Source: Apoderus coryli (lineage: Eukaryota > Arthropoda > Insecta > Coleoptera > Attelabidae). Taken from it: 64,000 nt of DNA. The notes beneath the pieces are model-generated. The model saw only the letters and a program-made list of their open reading frames with translations. It was not told where the DNA came from and did no database searches. Position 1 is the first letter of the stretch. The number at the start of each line of letters is the position of its first letter. Positions 37,459 to 49,800 of the stretch are shown in pieces. The position numbers and the translations under genes were made by a program. The stretch lies in NCBI GenBank assembly GCA_911728435.2, contig OU452199.1:3792860-3856859 (forward strand). The letters are read 5' to 3'.

Positions 37459-40400
37459 ATGGCTACAGCACAACAAAACGTTACGTTGGTAAAGTTATTC
37501 AAAATCATTTTCTAATCTTCAAGAAAGACTAATTTCTATTTTCTACAGACTTTTACCACTGCAGATGTTCGAAACTCCGTTAAAAATAAAGTCCTCTCTA
37601 GAGCTTTTGTGGAAAAACTTGTACGCGCCTCTGTTTTGAATATCATCTACAGACGAATTAATATCGATGGCTCAAATTTCGAAATGATGAAACCGTATGA
37701 AAACATTCCAATTGCTAGATTCACACGGAAAAGCACTAATGAATTTATCAGAAAGTATCATGACATAGTTAAAGCTATCATAGACGCGTTGAGAAAAAAC
37801 TACGTAAGTTAAAAACAATATTTTATTTTACAGCATACCCACACAGATTGATAATTGATGTATTTTTAGTTAAAGCGAATTTATATGTATATCAAAAATA
37901 TACAAACTGACGAACTAGTTGAAACTTACATATTTTCGTTGAGATATAATAACAGTGAGGAAGCAATTGAACCAAAAGACAATAAATTAGTAAAGGAAAC
38001 TGTGGTTGAGTTCTTTACAGCTATTTGGAATTTGGAGAAAAACAAAAAATTTGAGGAAGATGAAATCTATATAGCTTATGAGTTTACTTATAACGATGGT
38101 AAGATATTATAACAGTAAGTTTTCAAATTGAGAATTTTTAAGTAAACAATAAAGGGTTTAGATGTTTCGCTTCAGAAGTCAGGTAATGTTGAGATAAACT
38201 AGGGCAGCCATGGTAGGTATACTTAATACATATCTGAACAACTGAATAATAATTCACTGAGATTTAGGTATCAGGGTCAGTGATTACATTCAAAAGTCTT
38301 CATTTCGGCAGGTATGCCAATTACCAATCATTTTTAGTGCTTTGTTCTGGGGTCCAGTCTTTGGTATTAATATGATGCAAGATACAATCGAAGAGGTTCG
38401 TTATCCTCTCAGATTCAAAAAAGTCAAAGGGTCGAATAGAGGCTAAAGAACTACCATATGCTGCAGCAGATCCTGGAAAATAATTGAATCTACGAATGTC
38501 GGGTTATGGCTAGTCCTTTTCTTGACTTTTATTTGATATCAGCCAGCAACGTTCTAAGTGAATAATAGAGCCCAAAACTAACAATTTGTCCTTCTTTATG
38601 GTGACGTATAATGTATTCGCTGAGGTAACTGTATAGAAGAGTCTAAGGCTGACAGATTATAAGATCTTGATGGCTAATATAAGTTTTATTTGCTTCATTA
38701 CGAGCTCAGAAACCACGCCTAGTATGATTAACACGTATGAGCTCTTGAGCAGTCTGAATGTTAGAGCTATTCTTTGACGATTCTGGACCATTGTGATCTG
38801 AAAAAAGGCGAGACATTGAGAACGATGTGATGCAATGGGATATTCTCTAACGCTCTGCTCACTGCTGCAGCTGAACGGGCGTTTCGGTAGCGCATAGACC
38901 TCTAGTTAATCTGAGGACGTTAGTTGTTTGTGATCACCTCAGAAAGGCAAAGTCGCTGAGAACAATGTGATACGTTGGCATCAGGAAGCAACTTAGTGTC
39001 GACAATTTAAAGCATTGTTCTTTGCATAATCCCGTAATTTTTCTACATATTAAATATGTTTAGGCACACCGGAAGACTATGAACCGCCATATTTTGGACC
39101 TTCATATGATCCTATCGCCTTTACACTTGACACTACAAATATTAACAGTCTTGGATCCATAAATACTGGATACCACAAAGTTAGTTGTATGGGACATGGT
39201 AACATTGTAAGTACTTTTTAAATTTGTTAATCTTTAACTATAATAGTAGCCACACAATAAGTGGAGACTATATTAGAAATTAGAAACTTACCATTTTAAT
39301 ATAGTTTCACTTTATTTTTGCTATTATTGGAAAATGACCACTGGAACTCAGCCTCCACTCTCAGCAAGGGAACTAAGTTACGGTATTTATGTGCAGACAG
39401 CTCCAAGGATCAGTTACAAGATGTACTTTTGGCACTGGCTGTAATATTGAGTTACGTCTATATCTTGGCAACATTTAATTTTGTCAAACTATCCGTATGA
39501 AGTTCTAGAACATCCGTTGAGCTCCAGAGTTGAGTTAACTGAGTCGAACGCCTTGACAAGGTCTATAAAACCCATGTATATAGGACGGTTTTGTTGCTGT
39601 ATTTTCCTGGCATTTAATATCATGTCGGCTGTACCCCTGTTGGGTCTAACCGGCAAGCACCCTTCCGAGAGTGGGAGAAGACGATTGGACAAGATTCTTG
39701 TAAGAACTTTTCCGGCGATGGAGAGGAGTGAGATACCACGATAGTTTCCACATACGGACCTATCCCCTATCAAGTATATTCAGATCTCTCTGTAGTACTT
39801 CACAGTCGTCATGGGAGTGAACAGCTCTGAATAGTTAAGATCATCTGCGAAGAGTAAATCATTGCTATAAGGCGGCGTGCCTATATCATTAACGAATTCT
39901 GCAAATAACAGGGGGGCTAGGTTACTACCTTGGGGAGCGTCACTCGTGGTCAAGTAAGAGTGAGAGTTAAACTCACTGTATTGCACGAAGTGCATACGTC
40001 GATTATTCAAAAAATGAAATTAAAGACTCTTGGAAGCATCTTTCGTAGTAGTATATTATGGTCTATTCTATCGAATGCTTTAGAGAAGTCTGTATAGATT
40101 GTATCGACTTGAAGACCCTTGCCAATTATAGGATACACTTGTCGGAAAGCGACAGTAGTTCCGATAGGTTTCTATCTCATTAATGTCCCCGGATTTATGA
40201 ACAGGACATACACGTGTCGTCTTCCAGAAATCCGGAAACGTTTGACCTTGTACTACAAGGGATATGTTAGAAATAATGTGCAAAGGCTGTGCCAAAACAT
40301 ACGCACACTCCTTTAGTATAAAAGCAGGAATTCTATCGATACCAGATGTCATTTTCGGCTTGCGTTTTTGTAATGCTCGTCTAACCTCGTCCTCACTAAT

Positions 40401-43400
40401 CAAACCAAGAGACACCAAGTCACCACTCTCCTGTAATGATGCTGTATCAAAACTGATCACGCAAGATCGCGAGAAACAATCGTCGTCGGATCAATCTTGA
40501 CCAAGACAACATTTGAATGATCAAAAAGTCGAATTGATGGATTGGCATCCAGTAATATCTTTTTGTTCTGAATAAATTGCGTGGATAACCATTTTCGTTT
40601 GCAGAAGAAGCCTTAGATTGGAAAAGGATACGACGAATAATAGTTCGAACGCATGCAAAAGCAACCCCTTATAGTTTAAAATTTCGATTTTGATCAGTAC
40701 TTCAAGGTTTCTTTAATTTTTATATATTTTAGTTTGCACCATCGCGACCTGAATCTTCTACAAGCAACATTGTCCCTCAAGACAATATTGACGTCATAGA
40801 AATTGTTGATCATGAGGTGGAGGATCTAACACAAATCAATAAAGAAAATGTGGAACCAGAAGATGAGGCGCGTACGTGTAAAAATTATAATACGAGGGTC
40901 GTTCAGTAAATGTTTCCGTTAACTCAAATATGTGGTGGTGTGGCGACACCCATCTTGCCGAAAATGCTCCTATCCTAACTTTTTTTTTTGCTGTAAGCAA
41001 AATTTGCAAACAGAATTGTGTGACAAGCGTAGAAGTGACAATAGTTTTCGATGCTATGGACAATTGGCACCATCTTTTGGATTTTCTGAGGACTAATTAT
41101 TGAACGATCCTCGTATGTATTTTTTGAACTAACCCTGATGAGTTTTTATCTATTTTTAGCGAAAGAGACTCCACGAAAACGTCGCAAGGTGCAGATATCA
41201 GACATTACTATTTCTAGTAAGTACAATTATTATATTATTATGTTGTACAAGATTTAGGTCCGATTGTACAATGAGCGTTCCCCGAAGTTCACCTTGATTT
41301 TCGGTTCAGTTGAGAAAATGCGTTGTACATGATTGTTCTTGATGTCCTTGGCTCTTAAGTTCTCAATTGTTTCTGTTAATCGGCGTCGAAATGCAACTTT
41401 ACATATCACCAGAAAGATTTAATGCTGTCAGATCGCTCGAACGAGTTAACTGGTCCATTTTGTGAAATTAACCGTTCGTCAAATGTTTATTTCAGTATAA
41501 TAATATTAATAATAGGGCGCTCTGTGTGTCATATGGATTCGTCCAGCTGAAGTCACATGAATGCCTTCAAATAAGGGCACATCTATGTATCGCTCCCGTT
41601 ATCCCCCAATGATTCCACCGGTCCATAAAGCGAACATCGTTTTATGACTTTTGATAACGATGTAATGGCATTTCGACAATGGCTTCTGGATTATCATAAA
41701 AGAGACAGCAATTAGCGCTCTGAAACTAGCACAGGTAATGGAATGCAAATCTGGCGATCTAGAGGGACACATGGGAATCCTGACTCTAATACCTTTGGAT
41801 TCAGGAAGGAAACCGTCGGACGCTTTGCCACGCAAACATGATTTTGAAATCCCATTTGAAGTGGTCATTGCAGACTGTCAAAAATGGCTAAATGGGGAAC
41901 CACGATTCCCAGAAAACACATCCGTCTGGTATACGGACGGTTCAAAAGGAATAGAAGGGAACACAGGCATGGGAGTATACGGGCCTAATTGCATGCTCTC
42001 TGAATCGCTCGGAAAAAGTCCCACTATATTCCAAGCAGAGATCAACGCTATTAATCGTTGTGCTCAAGAATGCCTGCAGAGAGGCATCCGGGAACGGCAG
42101 ATCAATATTATGTCAGACAGTCAAGCTGCGTTAAAAGCACTGAGGTCTTACACCTTCACGTCAAAGCTAGCATGGGAATGCAAACAGACCCTAAAGCAAC
42201 TGGCAGCTCAGGGGAAAAAGATTTCTCTGACATGGGTGCCAGGACATGAAGGCATAGAGGGGAACGAAGCGGCGGACCAACTTGCAAAAGAGGGCGCAAA
42301 CGCTCCGTTCTGCGGCCCGGAACCCATCTTTGGCCTTCCAAAAAAGGAACAACTTAAGTCCTACTGGAGAAACACTCTAAGCCTAAGACAATCAAAAAGG
42401 TTTATCAAACTTTCAGAGGCCAACGCAGGGAAGCTTATCCAACTGGAGAGAAGCGACCTAAGGCGAATTACAGGCCTTTTTACGGGACACCACCCAGTGA
42501 AATACCATATCAAAAAGATGGGCCTAACCGAGGACAACACTTGTCGGTTTTGCGAAAACGCAACAGAGACAACAGAACACGTGCTCTGTGAATGCATGGC
42601 ACTTTTCTGCAAAAGGCTAAAACACCTTGGAGGGGTGACCCTAACACCCGACGAGGTAAGGAATTTAGCCCCCAGAGAAATCATCAACTTTATGAAAAGT
42701 GTGGGACAGCTGGGCAATTCATAGATTGGAGTCATTCACAAAAGATCTTCTGCAGGTCGAAGTGAGGGGAGGCCAAACCGCCTAAACGACTCCGATCAAT
42801 CTACAAACATAATTTCCTTTGACCAATCGAGCTTGTTTCTATGAGGTATCCAACACGAACAAATCTTTTTCACTCATGATTCAATTATTCCATTTCTAGG
42901 CTGCTAGCACTCCTATAACAAAAGGTTCTGACTAATGGTGTTAAAAAGGACAAACTTAGATTATCTAACATATTCCTTTTCTGTGAATCTCTCGGTTCCA
43001 GAGGGTACCTACCTCTAAACTAGTATGGCTAAGGATCCAGTCCAAATTTGTCTTCTTTTCCATTTTAAGCTCACTAAGAGCAGATTAACACTATGGAACT
43101 AAAAATAATGTTTTCTTTTCTGTATTTATCAGCTAACGTAAGTACGTCCATGTCCTCATCTGAAGACGACTGTATTGTGAACAACAGTAAACTCTGCTTA
43201 TGCAGACTCAATTTACCGCAATATGATTCAGCGAAATGTATCAAATGTTCAAGAGAATTTCATCTTATTTGTAGCGGTTATGATAATAAATCCGCAGTAA
43301 ATCTGGATGCAGCTGAGTGTAGTGCCTGCACTAGTAACTTAGATGACAGCAACTTACTGAAGGGTAGCCATTTGAGGTAAGTAAACTGCAAGTATAAACA

Positions 43401-44017
43401 ATAAATACATACGAGGGAAGATTAAAAATTGTTCATGCTTTCATAATGTAACAAGTTCTCTTTGTGGATCAACGAAACGTCTGGTGAAAGCATGGTAGTG
43501 TGAAACAAATTTCCAACAAAACTTAAATGTCACCAAAATCATCGTGTTGCCATTTTTATAGTTAGTTAGTAGTATAGGAGTGTTGATTTATTGAGAAGCA
43601 AAATATATCAAATGTAAAGCGAGGCTGAGCAATGACCAAACGAACATTTGTTGTAACATTCCAATTTATAATTGTAAAGGTTGTCGTTTTATTAAACCAA
43701 GACTTTTACCGTTAGGCTTGTTGTGTATGAGATGAAAAAGCAAGGAACGCTGCCTGTAGAAGTACTGAAGCTACTGCCTGTGGAATACAGGAATGCGACT
43801 TTAGAAAGATTGGGCGACTACGGAATCATCGATCCTAAGGATAAAAATATCGCGTAAGTCTGATATATTCAGCTTCTACATATATTAGCTTTACGTAAGT
43901 AAGTATGGGCTAACATTTATGAGTTTGCACTTTTACAGTTCGGTCCTCAACAAAAAGCTACTTCAATTAATGTATGACATGTTGTTTGGGAAAAATAATT
44001 CGCAGTATTTCGAATAA
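37459..44017 (+). CDS. HORMA-domain meiotic chromosome axis protein with PHD finger and winged-helix-like C-terminus, complete, 9 exons
   Basis: HORMA proteins of the Hop1/HORMAD family coat meiotic chromosome axes and promote double-strand breaks and synapsis. Exons: 37459-37488, 37549-37803, 37870-38098, 39064-39206, 40733-40871, 41160-41216, 43133-43376, 43716-43853, 43939-44017, total 1314 nt (437 residues), all phases consistent. Residues about 10-215 form the HORMA domain (FVEKLVRASVLNIIYRR, YENIPIARFTRK, VETYIFSLRY, YIAYEFTYNDG). Then an acidic linker, a basic patch PRKRRKVQ (about 270, likely nuclear localisation), and a PHD-type zinc finger (about 305-350) with CxC, CxxC, HxxC and CxxC pairs. 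The final 70 or so residues look like a winged helix (VYEMKKQGTLPVEVLKLLP, ERLGDYGIIDP). This matches yeast Hop1 layout more than mammalian HORMAD1/2. Introns 4-6 are full of transposons. AATAAA at 44208-44213. Confidence 0.85.
38099..39063. other. HORMA gene intron 3, decayed repeat DNA
   Basis: About 960 bases between the 38098 and 39064 exon borders. Parts of the minus strand, such as the stretch around 38330-38400, read like decayed LINE sequence, but no domain is convincing. Confidence 0.3.
39485..40570 (-). mobile_element. Composite of two unrelated LINE fragments in HORMA intron 4
   Basis: Minus strand 40460-40080 carries the upstream RT region of a CR1/Jockey-like LINE (KMTSGIDRIPAFILKECAYV), continued at 40010-39780 by DAPQGSNLAPLLFAEFVND and LLFADDLN. 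Directly below, 39773-39489 encodes a different LINE type, CGNYRGISLLSIAGKVLTRI and YMGFIDLVKAFDSVN. The junction is at about 39780. The order of motifs shows these are two insertions, not one element. Both are inactive fragments. Confidence 0.7.
40893..41113. mobile_element. Mariner/Tc1-type MITE, 221 bp
   Basis: Inverted ends CGAGGGTCGTTCAGTAA (40893) and CGAGGATCGTTCAATAA (inward from 41113) match at 15 of 17 positions, and TA dinucleotides flank both ends (40891-40892, 41114-41115), the hallmark of Tc1/mariner integration. It lies in HORMA intron 5, 21 bases past the 40871 exon border. Confidence 0.82.
41560..42880 (+). mobile_element. RNase H-domain LINE fragment with intact 328-codon frame, HORMA intron 6
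   Basis: The open frame 41738-42724 encodes the C-terminal part of an R1/I/Loa-type LINE polyprotein. RNase H catalytic acidic residues are all present: VWYTDGSKG (D), FQAEINAI (E), MSDSQAALKAL (D), GNEAADQLAKEG (D). The zinc-knuckle-like end CRFC...TTEHVLCEC follows. The reverse transcriptase is missing. It is the best preserved RNase H copy in the window. The 3' end is not sharply defined; sequence after about 42880 looks unrelated. Confidence 0.8.
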
Positions 44018-44935
44018 TAATTTTAATGGATCATTTTTTAAATATTGTCTACAATAATTTGTGTTTGATGCCATTAATGGTTTATTTTTTAAATATTTAC
44101 TAGAATAATCCGTATTTAATGATTTGTTATAGCTAGTTTCCTATTTTTAAATAGTTAAGTTCAATTGTTAAATAATTTAAGTTAATTATTAATCAATTAA
44201 TTAGAGAAATAAAGTAACTATCGTTTCGTATGTTTATTTTTACTTAATTTATGATTACAAAAAGATTTAGGTATATGGAATGCTATTTTGTTCCTTTTTT
44301 GAGTTCGATTTATAAATTTAAATGTTTATTAGTTGTGAAAACTTTGCCAATCAAAACCGCCAATAAAGTAGCAGCATTTAATCACTTGATGTGTGTTTAC
44401 ATAACAACATAAAAATTATGTTTAACTGATAACAATCAATTAGGTTATTAATATAGACTTTTTGCACATTCGACGTTAAACTTTACGGTAACGCGAAAAT
44501 ATGGAAAAGTATGTCCATGCCATGTTAACTTATCTGGTATAAAACAAATACCGTGTCCCGCTATTGAAATAGCGTTACGGTAATTTCTGCGCATGCGGCC
44601 TAGGTACCAATCCGAAACTTAACGCCACGCTATTTTAACGTGAGTCGTACAAAAAGTCTCTAATAACAGTAGCATGCCTAATGAAAAATTTATAAATCAG
44701 CCTTACGAGGTGTGCTCAATTAATAACGTGAATTTTGTAATATCGCATGTTTTGGATTTTTCGCCATTGTATTGGTATACTTATTTGAAAAGTATCCGAA
44801 CATTTTCAGCCATATTGGAAGAAAAACGAAAGTTCCTGTTATTTATTGAATACACCTTTTCTAACAACTCATCTAAATGTAGCTATCAGTTGCCAAATTA
44901 TGACGTGCACATATTACTAATTCTTTCTGCTCCAA
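44018..44935. other. Convergent 3' interval between the HORMA gene and DPM1
   Basis: Contains the HORMA gene polyadenylation signal (44208-44213), a candidate MITE (44453-44668) and, on the minus strand, AATAAA at 44847-44842, about 90 bases after the DPM1 stop. An open frame at 44674-44946 overlaps the DPM1 stop and has no recognisable features; I do not call it a gene. Confidence 0.5.
44453..44668. mobile_element. Candidate MITE, about 215 bp
   Basis: AGACTTTTTGCAC near 44455 and, inward from about 44662, AGACTTTTTGTACGAC form inverted ends; GACGTTAA and CACGTTAA continue the match internally. Non-coding. The target duplication is unclear in the surrounding TTA-rich DNA. Confidence 0.5.
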
Positions 44936-46804
<1,869 letters not shown>

Positions 46805-49800
46805 ATGAATGAACTGGTAATTCCGGCGTGTCCCAACTGGTATGAGTCGTCAGTAATGGCTTGTACCCCGGATAATACGATTGTTTACGGAAGTCGTAAT
46901 GATTTAGTGTTCATAAAGGACACTCCTGCAGATTTACCGGCTGATGTTCATGTCATTGGCAAAGCGCATTCGCAGAGGTAGACTATTAAATCTGATACTG
47001 TAATTTGTTTTATATTAATTCAATTTTTAATCATTACAAGGATTATAGCAGTGGGCTTCAATAGAAATTATGGAGAATCAAAAAAGCTGTTAGTTTCTTT
47101 GGCTGAAGATAAAATAGTAAAGTTATGGAATGTTGATACTTATGAGAAGTTATTGTCGCATAACGTTCACGTATGTAACTTATATAAGTAACTAAATAAA
47201 AGTATCTCCAAATGTGATATTTTTTGTTAGGTCGCTCATGGAAAACCAGTTGCAGCTGCATTCGCTGGTGATGATCGTGTAGTTAGCGCTACTGACAATG
47301 GCATAATTGTGATTTGGAACATTCTGGTCAATGAGACCACCATTCTCAGAGATGTGATCGATACGAAATCAAACATTACATGCATGTCTGTCTGTCCCCA
47401 TGCTGCTTGGTTAGCAGCTTTTGGATGTTACAATGGTCTAATTATTATCGCGGACTTACGAAGTAAGCAAATTTAAAATATCTCTTAAATCTTGAAACTG
47501 AGGAAGACAAAATCTTCAGCAAAAGGTTATTAACAGAAACGAAATTCTTAATCGTAAACATAAACGCTAGGTACCGAAAATAGCCTAGTAACAAAACGGT
47601 ACAGAAACTATAGAACCAATACCGAAACTCTTTGATACCGCTTCGACACTCAGGTATTGGTTCTACTAAGGTGCCAATATCGAGAGTTTCGGTTCATTAG
47701 ATATAAGTGTTACTTTCATTTCGATATATCGGTCGGTTCATTTATTGAAGTTTCGTTACATTTCGGCTATCTATCACCCCATTTCGATAACAGTTCCGTT
47801 TCGGTTATTTGACGGTACTAAAGGCAATACCGCGCGAACCGTCGCACAGTGGGGTATTTGAGCAATCTGGGCGGCCAAAAATATATAAATCAAATAAGTT
47901 ATACTTCAGGAAGAATTGAGTAAATTTAGGATATTTGTAAGTATAATTTATAGTAAAACCAAAAAAATAGACACGTATGTACAGTGTGTCCACTAGTAAT
48001 CTACATTTGGGTAACTTTATTATTAATTTTACAAACATATTATAAAAAAATTCGAATAAAAAAATGTTTTAACTGGATGAATCCCATCCTTCCTCGTCTG
48101 AATCAACAGTCTCTTCTTCATCATCCGTTGATGATTCCGACTGCGACTCTGTTTGCACATTAGGTGAAGCCGAAAGTAACAAAGTTAGTGTTTCTTTGGA
48201 AAACGGTTTACTATGCTTTTTAGGTATTGGTCTCATTCCAGTTATAATAGGATCGGAAGTAAGCAACAGCCTATTCAACACATCCCAATTGCAAGATTCT
48301 CTTGAAAACTTTCTTGCAAAATTTTGGCGATAGATCCTGAAATGCCTATTACGTGCTTCTGATGCCTCCTCTGATAATTGACCTATCGGAAGCAGCGCAT
48401 TTTCGATAACCATTGGGCCATGAATTAATATTTTGTGCATAGTGGGAGTCATTGGATGCCACGGGAAGAGCTGGATGTAGATTTCTGCAGTTTCCTTTGC
48501 ATAATCCGAAAATTCTTCTATGTTAATTTTATGTCCACATGATAATACTTCTAAAATTATTTTTAATCTGTATATAAAGTGCTTGTCAATCCCAGTAATT
48601 TCTGCCGACAATTCGTGGTACTCAAAAAATCTTCGACTGGTATTGCCATCGTTTGTGTTACCAAATCCAGGTTTAGGTACATCTACTATTAAGCCCAGTT
48701 TTCGTCGAAAATCATCCTGTATTTGTATTTTTCTTTGCTTCACTGCAGCTTTTTCTGTGTCTGTCCTCAGTTGCCACTTTTCTATATGTAACTTGTAGGA
48801 TAAATGTAAAATTGTTTCAAAAAATCGGATTCGCGCATGTAAAATAGACAGTCCGAAGTTTAGTGCCTCTGGATTAGCGTCTCTTTTTACGTTTAAATTA
48901 TTAAAATCTTCGGATGTTAACCCACAGATATAGCATATCATTGTTGATGTAGTATTTGTGGCAGCATTGCAGACTTTTCCGTCAACCATGGTGAACATCT
49001 TACTATAGTCAACACTGTAACAGTTATTATCTATCGTGACTTTTGTCTGTTGTAAATTATTTATGGCAGCTTTCACGTAATCTATTTCTTGCATTGTTAT
49101 ATCTGTGGTTTCTTTAACAAACCTAATTCGTATGGGGCGGCAATAACGGGGAGATGACGGAGTAGGATTCTGCCATATAACCTCATTGCTTTTGGACCTT
49201 TTTAGCTGAAGGGGTACAAAAGAACTTTGAAATAAGTTGGCGTCAGAAGCAGCATCGTTACCAAATCTTTGTTTGAATTGAACTTGTTGTGCTCCATCAC
49301 AACCCCACTTGCACATCAAAACAAACGTATCGCTTCTTTCGGTATGCAGTTTTAAAACTTCTTCTAAATGGGTCAATAATCGAGTAGCGGTATGGTCCAT
49401 TAAGCTTTGCAGTTTTACTTCAGCACAAGTTTCGGTTACTAAGTATGCTGCCTTATCGGGGTAGCACTCTAGTTTAGCTTTTTGTAGAAGACTATAACAA
49501 GGAAATAACTTTTTCTGAGTGCTTCTTATTATTTCGTACTGCCTCCTGGAAAGTTCTGCTTCAACAAACATGGCAATAGCCTGCTTCGGCGACAATTGAG
49601 AGCTGACACTTTCTAACTGAGTACGAGAAAAAGCTTTCTTATATTTTGTTGCTCGTTTTGGGGTACTTGTAATTTCTTTTAGAACTAAGGAAGCATCTCT
49701 TTTGCCACTTTCTACTAGCTTAGACTGCGTCGCGTAAGTGAGCACCTCTAAGTTACTTGTTTTGCGAAGCCCTTCGGTTTTTCTTCTTTTAGTCCTCTCA

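Noticed and set aside
48520..48798. Plus-strand frame within the Transib
   Set aside because: Antisense shadow of the transposase gene.
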